A stretch of 64,000 nucleotides of DNA, from contig NC_019873.2 of NCBI RefSeq assembly GCF_002234675.1, positions 7,589,158-7,653,157 on the forward strand, given 5' to 3'. The stretch comes from Oryzias latipes. Lineage: Eukaryota > Chordata > Actinopteri > Beloniformes > Adrianichthyidae. Made by a program: the position numbers and the translations under genes. Numbering within the stretch: position 1 is the first letter of the stretch; each line of letters starts with the position of its first letter. This document shows positions 11,434 through 22,821 of the stretch, piece by piece. Under the pieces are notes generated by a model. It saw nothing but the letters and a program-made list of their open reading frames with translations, had not been told where the DNA came from and made no database searches.

Positions 11434-11633
11434 CTACCCCCACTCTGGATGACAGTTACTCTAACTGCACTCCAGCACTCACAGAAAGAATAAACAGGTT
11501 TCTCTAAACTTAAACCCATCATAAGAGGTCAGATAACATAACAACAAACACCATAAACAGCCTGACATGACTTTTTTTTTTTTTTTTTTTAGCTTTTTTT
11601 TTTTTTTCTATATAGCTCGTAATAGCTCTTTCT

Positions 11634-14600
11634 TCAGGAAAGAATCCATTCTCCAAACATGTTTGGCGCTCTCCGCGCCCGCTGTGGTCTTCCAGCTGAG
11701 GCCAGCATAGTTTCACAGGGGGTCTGAGCGTCTTCTGAATCTGTTAAAGTTCCCTCCACGCACTCTTCTGTGTCAGACGATTCATTCCACAGGGTCAGCG
11801 GCCCGTAGTCCTCGCCCAAAGATTGGTGCTTTTGTTTCCTCTGTGTGCAGTTCTCCTGTGTCCGTGAGACCCAGCTGCCGTCAAGTGGAACTCTGGAGTG
11901 ATATAGCTTGAGCTTGTCGTGGTGCACTATTTTTGCCTTCGACCTTGGTCCCTTTTTAATGCGGTACACCAGATCGTCCAAATGATCAACAACAAAGTAG
12001 GGACCTTCGTAAGATGGCAGGAACTTGCGCACCTTGTTCTTGACACGTTTAGTTCCCTTTAGAAGGTACCAAACTGCGTCACCGATCTTGTACTGCACTT
12101 GACAGATGTTCTTGTCATACTGCCGTTTGGCGCGCTCCACAGCCCTTCCCAAGACGCTTCGTGCTAGCTGGTGGGACAGCTCCAGTCGTTGTCTGAGCCG
12201 CTGTACGTACTCTGGGGCAGTGTCCACTGTCAGATTCTCGGGAGGAAGTCCAACGACCAGGTCCATGGGTTCTGTAATCTCGCGGCCAAAGAGCATCATG
12301 TTTGGTGTCAGGCCCGTAGAGCTGTGCTTTGTGGCTCTGTAAGGCATGAGGGCATAGGGAATCATTATGTCCCAGTCCCAGTGACATCTTTCGGCTGTGG
12401 CAGCAAGGGTTTTCTGTAGTGTGGCATTAAATCGTTCCACTTGACCGTCAGATTGGGGCCTAAAGGGTGTGGTCCTGGTTTTGTTAATGCCCAACAGCTC
12501 ACACATCCCCTGGAAAACCGCAGACTCAAAATTGGCGCCCTGGTCGCTGTGTAATTCGTAAGGTGCTCCATATCTGCAGACCCACTCAGAAACAATCTTT
12601 TCTGCTACAGTTGTGGCTTGTTCATTCGGCACCGGGTATGCTTCCACCCACTTGCTGAAGTAGTCTTGCACAACCAGGATGTATCTGTTATGCCGATCGG
12701 TCTCATTTAGAGGCCCCATCACGTCAACAGCGATCCGTTCCATTGGGGCACCAACTCGCACGGAACCCATTGGAGCCTGAGGTGTCTTTTTAGGTCGAGC
12801 TCTACAAGCACAAGAAGCACATGTTTGGCAAAACAATGTGACATCATCACGCATGTTGTACCAGTAGTACCTGGTCTTGAGGCGGCTCAAAGTTCGCTCA
12901 GCTCCAAAATGACCACCGATGGGTCCTTCATGCAGGTGCTGCATCACAGTGTGGCGATACATCTTGGGGAGTAATGTCTGTGCAAATAACATCTTTCCAT
13001 CCTTACAGTAAAACTTTCTCATCAACACTCCGTTCTTGAAAAACAATCTCTTCCATTGTGCCCAATATGCCTTTGTAGCTGGGCTTAAACTGGCTATTTC
13101 CACCCAAGGGGGACGGTCATCTCCTTGCTGTCTAAAAGCAAATACTGGTGCCATGTCTGAGTCTGCTTTCTGGGCTGCTTGAAGCTCCTCGTTTGTCCAA
13201 CCACTGAACACAGGCACAGGGGCTGAGGTGGTGTCATCTACCCCCACTAGGGTGTGCTGTGGGTCTACTGCAGCATCGCTCCCGTCATGCTGATCGATCA
13301 TCGCCACCCCCACTGGACGAACAACACTAATTGTGGTCTCAGCAACAATATCGTCAAATTCACACTGTACCTGCTTGTCTTGTGATGTGTTGCTGTCGGT
13401 GCTGGGGTCAGGGAGTTTGCAAGCACACACCTCACGACATGGCCTTCTGGAGAGTGCATCTGCATTCTGATGAACCTTCCCTGGCCGGTGAAGTACTTGA
13501 AAGTCGTACTCTGCCAGCTTCTCCAACCACCTGGCCAGCTGCCCCTCCGGTTCTTTTAAACGGGTCAGCCACCGTAGGCTACTGTGATCTGTTCGCAGAA
13601 CAAACGACCGTCCAAGAAGGTACTGTCTGAAATGGGAGGTAAACTCGACCACCGCCAGAAGTTCTCTCCTGGTTGTGCAGTAATTTTGCTCTGTTGTTGT
13701 TAACCGCCGGCTTCCATAAGCCAGCACTCTCTCTTCACCTCCCTGCACTTGGGACAACACTGCACCAACTCCCCAGTCGCTGGCGTCAGTGTCAAGAAGC
13801 AGTTCCCCGCTGTCAAGAGGGTAGCCCAAAATCGGTGCAGAAGTAAGTCGCTCCTTCAGTTCTTCAAAAGCCTCTTGGCATTCAGTCGTCCAGTCGAAAC
13901 GTGCATACTTTTTAGTTAGCTCATGAAGCGGCCTTGCAATGGTAGCAAAGTCGGCAACAAAACGTCTATAATAGGACGCCAACCCCACAAACTGTCGCAC
14001 TTCAGAAATATTCTTGGGGATGGGCCAGTCTTTGACCTTTTGGATCTTTTGTGGATCGGTGGAGATACCTTGAGCTGACACGACGTGCCCCAGGTAAGCC
14101 ACTTGCTCCTGAAAGAGACGGCACTTAGACGGTTTCAGTTTAAGATTGGCCTGTCTAAGTCTGGTAAACACCTGCTCCAACCGCTCCATCATCTGATTGC
14201 TGTTGCATCCAAGGACTATGATGTCGTCAAGATACACCAGACAAGCCTCCCACTGCAACCCAGCTAGTACACGGTCCATGAGCCGTTGGAAGGTGGCAGG
14301 GGCATTGCATAGTCCAAACGGCATCACATTCCATTCGAACAGTCCCTTCCTGGTGCAAAATGCTGCAGCTTTACGAGCTCTAGGTGTCATTTCCACCTGC
14401 CAGTAGCCTGAAGTCAGGTCCAGTGTGCTGAAGTACTTGGCGTTGGATAAGGTGTCAAGGGTGTCTTGTATGCGTGGCAGGGGATAGGCATCCTTGATGG
14501 TTCTGTCATTTAATGGCCTGTAATCCACACAGAGTCGTGGGCTCTGATCCTTTTTCTTCACCATGACTATAGGTGCTGCCCAGCTGCTGTTACTGTGCCG

Positions 14601-17183
14601 AGCTAACCCTGCTTCGAGGCTCTGCTGCACCTGCTGGTCGGCAGCCTCCTGCTTCTCTCTGCTCATGCGGCGGGGTTGTTGTTTTATTGCTGACCCGGGC
14701 GTCGTCAAGATGTCATGCTGAACGACATTAGTCCGGCCGAGGTCAGTGGGGCCTGCAGAGAAAACGTCACTGTAAGAGCGTAACAGCCCTGCTAGTCTGT
14801 AGCAACTTCCTTCCGGCAGATTAGCACAACTTTCTTCATACAGGTCTGTGAGATGTTGAGGCACGGAGAAAGAGAACGAGTTACCAGGGTCATGGGAAGG
14901 TTGATCTTTGGGTCGTGAGAGCTCCACTTTCCCCACCACTTGGGCTGGCTGAAGAACACCAGCCACGACTCCTTTCTTCAAGGTGACAGGAGATGTGCTC
15001 GGGTTGAAGACTCTAATGGGGATGCACAAAGACTGCGAAGGCTGAACAACTGAGCGTGCCACCATCACATGATGTTTTGAGACAAACGCTTTTGCAGGAC
15101 TCAGCATCAAGTCTTCAGAAGTAGCAAAGCCGGCCTGAGAGGTACCTGGCACGATGTATTCACACCCTGCCTCCAACACAGTGGTGCGTGCTACTCTCAC
15201 TAGATGAGTTGCAGGTAGTGGGTCTGGCTTAAACGGGGGCACCTTTTCACCAAACAGAGTGATCTCTTTACTGCCATAGTCTAAGCATGCTTGTGTCTGT
15301 AGTAAAAAAGGATGCCCCAAAATAACTTCAGTACTCTCAGTTGTGTCAGCGATGATAAAGTTAACTGAAATGACTCTGCGACCGACATTGACAGGAAGGT
15401 CAACCTCACCCAGAACCGCTAGGCCCTCTGGTCCGATGCCCTGGAGTGTATGCACCGTAGATGGTGAGATTGGGGGCTGGATGCCGTTAGGAATTAAATG
15501 AAAGAGGTGAAGGGGTAACACATTTCTTCTGGCACCAGAGTCCAACAGAGCACACATCCGTACACCATGTATCATTATCTGAACACACATTTCCTCCTCT
15601 GGGCTTTTGGCGTAGATTACCACAGTGTTGTTTCCATTTGTGGAGGGAAGCGGATTAGCTTTGCGGAGGCCTGGCGTGGGCCAGCGAGGGGAGGGGCAGT
15701 GTTTCTGGAAATGCCCTACCCCCGAGCAGTTGTGACAGATCAGTTCATCCTCCCTGGTTTTCTTACGTCTACTTTCGGCTGGCTGCCTTCTCACAGACCG
15801 CCCTGCTTGCCCCGAAGGAGTGGGAACGACCTTTTGTGCCTTTCCGTCTTCCTGGTTGCTGGTATATTCACGGAGCGGGGCTGCTCTGGCCCCATGAATG
15901 GTTGCACCCCTTGCACCAACGCCTGATCTCATCAGTTGGGTGACAGCTCGAGCCGCACTTCTCGTGGTTTCAAAACGGTGAGCCTTCTGATATGCCTCAG
16001 CCAGCGTTTTGGGTTGATCTTCTAGCAACTTTTGAATAATGTCTGTATCGGTTAAGGCGTTAGTGAATATCTCGACGCCTATGCGCTCCTGTTCACTCTC
16101 AGTGCAATCACCATAGACTATTGCTACCTTTTCATAAATGTCATCCCTGAGAGTGTGCAAAGCTTCACCTGGTCTTCTGACTCGCTGTCGTAGCTCAATG
16201 CCGATGGCTGCAGCATGTTCAGAACTTGGACCATAGGCAGCCTCAATTTCCTCCACAATTCGTTGGAAACTCCACGAAGCTGACCTTGGGTTCTTGTGAA
16301 TAATAGCTCCAGCAGCCCCGAGCAGGCAGAATCTAAGCTGAACAACTTTGGTTTTCTCAGTCCAATGGTTCGCTTCTGCACAACTTTCAAAGTGATACAG
16401 AAAATCTCTCCACGATCGTGATCCATCAAAGCGATCTGGCTGCAGTATTGGAATTCTCTCGTTCTGCAGAAACTGCCCCACCCCCTCGCCCTGCAGAGCA
16501 GCATCATGTCCAACAGCAGGTGATTGAAAGCTTTGGGGGGGTGACTGGAATTTCACATGGGCGTTCTGATGCAGTTCTGCCCCATCATCTGATGGCCCAG
16601 TTAGATATTTGGGTGACCAGTAAATGTTGTATGGGCCCAATTTATTTTCCTGGGTGGTGAAAGGTGGCAAACCAGGTGGTGGGGGTCTGGTGGAAACCGG
16701 GGAATTGTTTCCAGCATGACAGTCATTAGGTGGAGAGATGTGGAGATTTGCAAGCCAACAGGCGGCGGTGGGGGTGGATGGATCAGCAAATGGTGACTTT
16801 ACAGGGGTGGACATCCTGGGCTCGTAATTGCACTTTTGAGGACGAAAACCCGCCATGCACTCACCAGCTGCGTGGTGTTGTTCATTGGTGGGTGTTATAA
16901 AGGGGTTGGTGGAAATTGGGGGCGTTGGGTAGAGCTCCTCCGCCACCACGTGCTGTTTAATCGGGGAGAAGGCCCGCTCACCCTCGGCTGACGTTAGTTC
17001 CATACACGTGACACAGCGATTAGTCTCTCCCTCGTACACGTCTTTTAAATCATTTACATTCCTCTGAGGGCGGTACTCTTCCGCTATCTCCGATAGAAAA
17101 GGGTTCGTGCTCACGTTTGTGGCTGCATTTCTTGTGCGTGGCCTAGCTCCGACCGTGGCAGCATTTGCTCCGCGCGCCGTCAT
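11634..17183 (-). CDS. gag-pol: Gypsy Gag-Pol polyprotein (1849 aa)
   Basis: A single frame starts 96 bp inside the 5' LTR. Residues 1-480 are Gag, with a proline-rich N-terminus and a helical capsid-like part from about 245 to 420. A CCHC zinc knuckle is at 483-496 (CHNCSGVGHFQKHC). The aspartic protease motif LLDSGA lies at about 546-551. Reverse transcriptase has YLDD at 984-987 and FSTLDLTSGYWQ at about 918-929. RNase H starts at about 1128 (LLLDTDASDWG). Integrase has an HHCC zinc domain (about 1416-1458) and a D1487, D1547, E1583 catalytic triad, spaced D-59-D-35-E. A GPYF-like module follows; no chromodomain or env is seen. It makes the element's particle and copies and inserts its DNA. 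Gag and Pol share one frame, so no frameshift is needed. All catalytic residues look intact. Confidence 0.95.
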   Translation of the reverse strand: MTARGANAATVGARPRTRNAATNVSTNPFLSEIAEEYRPQRNVNDLKDVYEGETNRCVTCMELTSAEGERAFSPIKQHVVAEELYPTPPISTNPFITPTNEQHHAAGECMAGFRPQKCNYEPRMSTPVKSPFADPSTPTAACWLANLHISPPNDCHAGNNSPVSTRPPPPGLPPFTTQENKLGPYNIYWSPKYLTGPSDDGAELHQNAHVKFQSPPQSFQSPAVGHDAALQGEGVGQFLQNERIPILQPDRFDGSRSWRDFLYHFESCAEANHWTEKTKVVQLRFCLLGAAGAIIHKNPRSASWSFQRIVEEIEAAYGPSSEHAAAIGIELRQRVRRPGEALHTLRDDIYEKVAIVYGDCTESEQERIGVEIFTNALTDTDIIQKLLEDQPKTLAEAYQKAHRFETTRSAARAVTQLMRSGVGARGATIHGARAAPLREYTSNQEDGKAQKVVPTPSGQAGRSVRRQPAESRRKKTREDELICHNCSGVGHFQKHCPSPRWPTPGLRKANPLPSTNGNNTVVIYAKSPEEEMCVQIMIHGVRMCALLDSGARRNVLPLHLFHLIPNGIQPPISPSTVHTLQGIGPEGLAVLGEVDLPVNVGRRVISVNFIIADTTESTEVILGHPFLLQTQACLDYGSKEITLFGEKVPPFKPDPLPATHLVRVARTTVLEAGCEYIVPGTSQAGFATSEDLMLSPAKAFVSKHHVMVARSVVQPSQSLCIPIRVFNPSTSPVTLKKGVVAGVLQPAQVVGKVELSRPKDQPSHDPGNSFSFSVPQHLTDLYEESCANLPEGSCYRLAGLLRSYSDVFSAGPTDLGRTNVVQHDILTTPGSAIKQQPRRMSREKQEAADQQVQQSLEAGLARHSNSSWAAPIVMVKKKDQSPRLCVDYRPLNDRTIKDAYPLPRIQDTLDTLSNAKYFSTLDLTSGYWQVEMTPRARKAAAFCTRKGLFEWNVMPFGLCNAPATFQRLMDRVLAGLQWEACLVYLDDIIVLGCNSNQMMERLEQVFTRLRQANLKLKPSKCRLFQEQVAYLGHVVSAQGISTDPQKIQKVKDWPIPKNISEVRQFVGLASYYRRFVADFATIARPLHELTKKYARFDWTTECQEAFEELKERLTSAPILGYPLDSGELLLDTDASDWGVGAVLSQVQGGEERVLAYGSRRLTTTEQNYCTTRRELLAVVEFTSHFRQYLLGRSFVLRTDHSSLRWLTRLKEPEGQLARWLEKLAEYDFQVLHRPGKVHQNADALSRRPCREVCACKLPDPSTDSNTSQDKQVQCEFDDIVAETTISVVRPVGVAMIDQHDGSDAAVDPQHTLVGVDDTTSAPVPVFSGWTNEELQAAQKADSDMAPVFAFRQQGDDRPPWVEIASLSPATKAYWAQWKRLFFKNGVLMRKFYCKDGKMLFAQTLLPKMYRHTVMQHLHEGPIGGHFGAERTLSRLKTRYYWYNMRDDVTLFCQTCASCACRARPKKTPQAPMGSVRVGAPMERIAVDVMGPLNETDRHNRYILVVQDYFSKWVEAYPVPNEQATTVAEKIVSEWVCRYGAPYELHSDQGANFESAVFQGMCELLGINKTRTTPFRPQSDGQVERFNATLQKTLAATAERCHWDWDIMIPYALMPYRATKHSSTGLTPNMMLFGREITEPMDLVVGLPPENLTVDTAPEYVQRLRQRLELSHQLARSVLGRAVERAKRQYDKNICQVQYKIGDAVWYLLKGTKRVKNKVRKFLPSYEGPYFVVDHLDDLVYRIKKGPRSKAKIVHHDKLKLYHSRVPLDGSWVSRTQENCTQRKQKHQSLGEDYGPLTLWNESSDTEECVEGTLTDSEDAQTPCETMLASAGRPQRARRAPNMFGEWILS

Positions 17184-17261
17184 TTTGAGCTCTCAGGCGC
17201 CTTGCACGTCACGTCGTTCAAGCCTTCTTCTTTGGGTCAGCCCTGGTCAACAACGGTGTAT

Positions 17262-17279
17262 CCCGGAACGAGCCCCCAG
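17262..17279 (-). other. Gypsy primer-binding site, tRNA-Pro type
   Basis: The minus strand just inside the 5' LTR reads, after one C, TGGGGGCTCGTTCCGGGA. This matches the well-known tRNA-Pro primer site (TGGGGGCTCGTCCGGGAT) except for one extra T. Confidence 0.75.
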
Positions 17280-17640
17280 TGTTACCTTCAGCGTGAGGCT
17301 TCGGACCGTAGTCGGAAACCGCTGTTATGATCTCCAGTCCGGTCGGGACTTTAATGGTAACAGATTTAGCGGGACACCGTTGCTTTAGAACAGGCCGTTT
17401 AGCCGTTTATTTCTTTGGTCAGATCAACTCTTACAGCACAACGTCTCCGAACTCCTTCTCATTCAAACTGAAAACATGCAGCCAAAAAGCCCCTCCCCTT
17501 TTGCTCTCCCGCGCGTCTTCCCCTCTCGTGCGCCTGCGCCCCAAGGCGACGCCCCCTTCCGTCGCTGCGTCATCTCCCTGACAACCGCAGTCACACCAAA
17601 GAAACATAGCAACGGGTGGGGACAAGCTAAGCTGCTAACA
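17280..17640 (-). repeat. Gypsy 5' LTR
   Basis: 361 bp, identical to 11073-11433. As the element reads on the minus strand, this copy drives transcription toward lower coordinates, away from the HECT gene at 18146. Confidence 0.95.
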
Positions 17641-18145
17641 CAGAGAGCACAGGACAAGATGAGCGGTTTAAACTTTTATCGTGTTTTCTTCAGTTTTACA
17701 GAGCTCACAGCCTTGCCACATGTTGCAGGCCTGTTTCCCACCCTACTTCTGTTTTTCGCAGGACCCCGCTCGTCCACATACATGCCTGAATAGAATATAC
17801 TAAACGGAGAGTAATTTATAACAGTGCCTGAACAGAATATAGTTAACAGTGCGGACTTTAAGCATGTTAAGTATTTATTTTGTAAATATTAAATATGCGA
17901 TTTTATTTTCAAATGTAAAGAACATTCTTTTTAAATAAAATGTATTGTTATTATATACTTGATAATACATGTATATTGAGCTCTCAAGCAGAAGTACAAT
18001 CAGGTCATTGGTCAGCCAGACATTCCCAAGATATCAGTCTTTCTTTCTGTCTCTGTCTGTCTTTTTTTCTGTATTTCTTTATGTTTTTAATCACGAATGA
18101 ATGAATTATTGCAAATTCTAAATCTACTTATTTTGCAATCGCCAG
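17641..18145 (+). other. Region upstream of first confident HECT exon
   Basis: Begins with the gypsy target duplication, followed by non-coding AT-rich DNA. An ATG at 17659 (MSGLNFYRV) could belong to a 5' exon, but no convincing donor links it to the exon at 18146. The true 5' exon may lie here or left of the gypsy insertion. Confidence 0.35.
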
Positions 18146-21100
18146 AATGGATACTCTGAGGTACTGTCAGCTGTACAGACCCTGGTGTCTGCACTTCAGC
18201 AAAACTTACAGCAGAGCCAAGCTGCAGAGAGAGTGAACCAGAGACCTGGTCCAGTAGTACAGAGACAGATGGCTACTCCTCAGCATAGCCAGACACCACA
18301 CCAAAGTGATCAGGGACAGAGTCAGAGTCTGTTAGCACAGCAACGGACCTCATCTGTACAGCAGGAAATGAGCAGGTTCTTTTATAATTGAAAGTTCTCT
18401 GTCCCAAGTGTTTTAGTGTATTTTAAGTTAGAGTCCCAAATTGAAGTTTCTGTATTTGCAGTTACATTCACAATTATTAAAAATGTTGACATATGTGAAA
18501 ACAGAAATATAATCATGAAGTGCTCATTATTATGTGGTTTCTTCTGTCTCAGGTCTTTTCCAGCTCTCTTCCAGAGGCAACATGTGACTGGAAAAAGGCG
18601 ATTTCCAAGTGCATCCAAAATATGCAAAATGTCCATGTTAACAAAAGAGTTTTCATGCAACTTCTGCTTGCTCAACACAAATCTAGAGTACACCCCCTCT
18701 CCTTCAGAGGAATTAAAACTTTTTCAGGCTGGATTAGGTAAACGAAGCATCAGTCTATCGGAGAACCTAAGTCATTCTGAGGTACGTCTATGGTACAACC
18801 ATGTTACAAACCTCAGATTTAGGTGGTTAATAGTAACATATACTAGCTGTCATAGTTGTGCTTGAATTAGACTTTTGCATAAAGTAAATTTGAATCACTG
18901 AATTTCTGATTAATCTAATGCTGAAGGGGGTTGTTTCTATTGAACTTGTAATAAGTGTATCTTGTCCTGTCAAACTTCTAAAAAAAAACTTTAATGTAAC
19001 ACAACAACTTTGAAGATGGACAAAGATGTCTTTGTCAAATGATTGATTGCTGCAACTGCTTTTGAGAAATGTGTCACAGGATGAAGACACTGGATGATCA
19101 TTTAAATAGTTATTATTCAGAGATAAGGCTATTGTGTAATGCAGTAATAATATGGAGTTTATAACACGACTACATCATTTAAATGAGGCCAAAAAAACAA
19201 CTAGAAATTTGATTTAGATGATTGGCTATGTCACAGCCAACTTTGTCACAGAAATGGAAATTCTCAAAAAGCATCTCCATTACACTTCATTTTGTTGCTG
19301 CTTATAGGTTTATAGTCAAGTTGTCTTCACTGAGTGCTAATCCTTTTTAAGACGAAAGTTCCAATGCTTTTGTTAAATCCAGCAAATAACCAAATTATTG
19401 GATAGCCTGAAAAATTGAGATGGAAAAGGGTTTATTTGTTACTTGGAAGTTTTTCAATATTTTGTTTTTGTATTTTGTATGGGTATTAAAAGTGCATGTA
19501 AAGTTCATGAACATTAAGAAGATGTCTTTCATGCTTTGCTTGTTTACGCCAGCTGCAGAACCTGTTACATGAAGCATTTCCTAAACTGGAGGCATTAACA
19601 GGAGGATGGCTGCTTCATAAATCCCCAGGTTGTGTGTTTTTTTTCCTTATAATGTATTTTACAGTAACAATCCAATTGCTTAATACTTTTGTATTTTTCT
19701 CTTTGACATTGTAAAATTGAATATCAGACACCCATAAAACTTTGTTCACTTTTACACTCACACTCTTTAAAACATATTCTTTTAAGTTATCTGGGTACAT
19801 TTTATTGAGTTATCTGGGTAAATATGCTTCTTTTTAGCCTGAATTTTTAAAGCAATTCTTTGTTTACTGTATAACGTAATTTGTCCTATGCTATATAGGT
19901 AACTGCAATTCCTTCAGAATCTTAATGTGTCAATATTTCTTTCCTAGGTGGCAATGGAAAGAGACCATTGATTCTCATCGCTCCAGATAGCGAAGGCTAT
20001 ACAGGGGCACAAATAAAGAGGGTGTCCCTCAGTGGGAAAGTGATGCTGTATATAGTTCCTCTTCAAGACGAACTAAGTATTACTCCTTTACCTCCCGTGG
20101 CAAAAGAATTTGAGAGCATGCATAAAGCAGCTTGCAAAAGTTGCCATAAGGAATTTCCTCTACAAGTTCTGGCTCTCCATGTACGTTCATGTTCAATAAC
20201 GTTAAGCTCATCTGACCAGGAAGAGGTAAAGAATAGCTATCAGTCATTGCGCATTTGACACATCTTAAAGGCCATATGCATGTCATCAATACAACTCATT
20301 TTGTATGCTACTTTCAGCCTGGTGATGGTGAATGCCCCATATGCCATGAAAGGTTTCCATTTATGGACTTAACCATGCATGCCAGTTCCTGTGGAGAAAG
20401 GTGAACCCTTTCCCATTGCTTAAACATTGTTTGTGTAACATTAATTGCATAGCAGTTTGGCATAACCTCAAATACACTGCTTTTTCATCATTTCCACAGG
20501 TCTGACAGCACTCTTGAAACTAGCACTGCATCTGATACAGTTTCTGAAAAGATTTCTTGGTACGTAAATACATGCTTTGAAATAGTATAAAATGCTTTAA
20601 TTTCTTGTCCCAAATCATGTAATTTTCTGAACAGTGAAGAAGATGTTTTACGTTGGCTTGCTGCCCAAATTGACCACACAAAAGAGTTCACCCTTTGTGT
20701 GGCACGTGAACAGTTGGTGGAACGGGGTATGATGCTCTGGAAAAGACAAAAGCGAAGTTCTCCCATCAATCCCCTTAAAGTTACCTTTCTGGGAGAGTCT
20801 GGAATTGACACTGGGGCGCTGCGTGTTGAGTTTTTGACAGGTACTCGTGCTTTAGTAATGATGCAACATTTTGTTGATATAATTGTTTTTCATTTCTACA
20901 CATTTCTGTATAACCCACTTGAATGTCTTTTTACTTGTTTCAGAGTTTATTTCTGGGATTGCTGACAGGCTCTTTGAAGGTCAAGAAGGTAAAGGAAAAG
21001 TCCCTGACCTTGACAGTGGTCTCTTCAGGTGTGTAGTGTTAGGTCAAGTTCTTCCCAGGAATTTAAAATGAAATAGTGCAGTGAAGAGGCCTTGGTTCAT

Positions 21101-22628
21101 GTACAACTCAAACATTTACTTCAAGTTGCCAGAATTCTGTTTTTAGCACATTTTTTGTAACCATTTGTTGTAATTTTCGCCATCTTTTGCGATACGTGTA
21201 TATCGCAGCTTGATGTCGCGATAACAATACATTTACAGTGCTGTGTTTTTTTTTCAGAGTTGCAGGGGAAGTCTTTGCAGTGAGCTTAGCCCAGGGTGGT
21301 CCAGCTCCATGTTTTCTGCAAGAATGGTGCTACCAGTTCTTGGCAACTGGTGAGCTGATGCCCATTACCAAACATGACATCTTTGACTTGGAGTTGTCAC
21401 CGCTGATTGAAGCTGTAAGCTCCATTTATTGTTTTATTTTAATATTTAATTTAGGTTTTAAACATGTTTGTTACTAAAAACACTTTTTTTATTTTACAGA
21501 TTGAGGAAGTGAACGATATGACCAGCTTCACAGAACAAATTGTTAATTGTGGCTACACTGGTCCAATAAATGATGAGTGTAAAGATAGCATAATCAGGTT
21601 TGTTTGTCTGCAAAAACAAAAAGGAATATTCTGGTTTATATTTATGTCATGGCAGTCATTGAAAAGGGTTAAGAAAAATATAGATGCCAAATTTTTTGGA
21701 CATGTTCCCTGGTGGTGGGAGTGTCTCAGTGCGTAGGTCTGACTGGCATAATCCTGGTATGGGTGAAACAGAGCAGAGACAATTCACACAGGCAAAAACA
21801 TACTTTGTATGGTTTTATTCCCCTTAAAATTATTCCATAAATAAAGATCCATAGAAATATTAGTTATTTTAAATTAGGTTGTGGTTTTAAAATTGAACTA
21901 ATCCTGTATTTCTGTTTTCTGTAAGGGCCATTGTCTTGCCCGCTACAACAAAAAGGACACCAATGCTGAGCCAGCTACGGCAAGGCTTGGATGTCTACAA
22001 TTTTGTAAAGGTCATCAAAGAAAATCCAGAACATTGCCGTGATCTGTTTTTTCCAGGCAATATTGTGAAAGTATGTTGGACCATTTAGTTTACTAACACG
22101 CTATGTACTCATTTTAAATTGATACACACCCTCTGCACTCTCATAGGTGGATTCACACTATATTGTGTCCAGACTTGCACCAGAATTTAGTAGCTCCACT
22201 GGCAAGCAACTAACTGAAAAAAAAATCTTGAACTTCTTTCAAGATTTTCTTCTCGAACTTGAAGGTATGTTAGATCTAAATTTTTCTCTCCCTTTTTTTT
22301 GGTTAAATATTGACTTTGCTGTTTTTGTTTCTTTTAAGATGCAGACTCCGAAGACCATGATGAGCGTTCTGTCCCCGGTGTGATGCAGTGGCTTTCTGGC
22401 CAGGCTCACAGACATCTTCTGTTGTCAGAAAGAGAAGCATTTAAAATTGTGGTCCGTTTTGATCACAACTGCTTTGACAACATGCCTGGGCACACCATCT
22501 GCTTCCCAACTGTCAGTGCCTGCATAAAGACAGTGACATTTCCAACGGCTCACCTAAACTCTTTTGAGGAGTTCAAAGAGAATATGTTAATTTCTCTGAA
22601 GTGTGGCGCAGGATTCCACAGAATTTAA
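18146..22628 (+). CDS. HECT-type E3 ubiquitin ligase (G2E3-like fish family), 5' end unresolved
   Basis: Thirteen exons: 18146-18375, 18553-18781, 19553-19628, 19948-20225, 20318-20400, 20500-20559, 20635-20840, 20944-21028, 21258-21414, 21500-21597, 21926-22070, 22147-22264 and 22339-22628. Every junction is GT-AG and phases agree, giving 684 codons plus the stop from the first acceptor. Residues 1-76 are Gln-rich. LFQAGLGKRSISL is at about 138-150. Two CxxC...HxxxC zinc fingers follow: C241, C244, H256, C260 and C277, C280, H292, C296. A HECT lobe starts near 320, with GESGIDTGALRVEFL. The C-lobe ends with SACIKTVTFP, where C650 is the likely thioester cysteine. HECT enzymes pass ubiquitin from E2 to a substrate; the substrate here is unknown. 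The initiator exon was not found. AATAAA is at 22730-22735. Confidence 0.8.
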
Positions 22629-22821
22629 TGCACTTCAGTGTTTCAGTGTTTTCATTTTTTTTTTCTTGGCAAAATCAGCAAACCAGTCTTTCTTTTTGTT
22701 TTTTTACAGAACAAATTTAATGGAACAAGAATAAAAATGTGAAGTTACACAAAATACCAGTGTGATTATTGAAAATGTAGTTTCTTGGGGGGGCAGTTCT
22801 TTGAAAATCTGTTCGTATTGT

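Larger units (their letters stand above)
11073..17640 (-). mobile_element. Full-length Ty3/gypsy LTR retrotransposon
   Basis: LTRs at 11073-11433 and 17280-17640 are 361 bp each, read identically base for base, and have TG...CA ends. The flanks carry a 4-bp duplication, CAGA (11069-11072 and 17641-17644). The coding strand is minus, so the 5' LTR is on the right. A primer-binding site, a polypurine tract and one uninterrupted gag-pol frame are all present, with no env frame. Identical LTRs and an open frame imply a very recent insertion, possibly still able to move. Confidence 0.95.

Noticed and set aside
11120-11522. Open frames in the gypsy LTRs
   Set aside because: Identical in both LTRs and lying across regulatory sequence; LTR frames without coding support.
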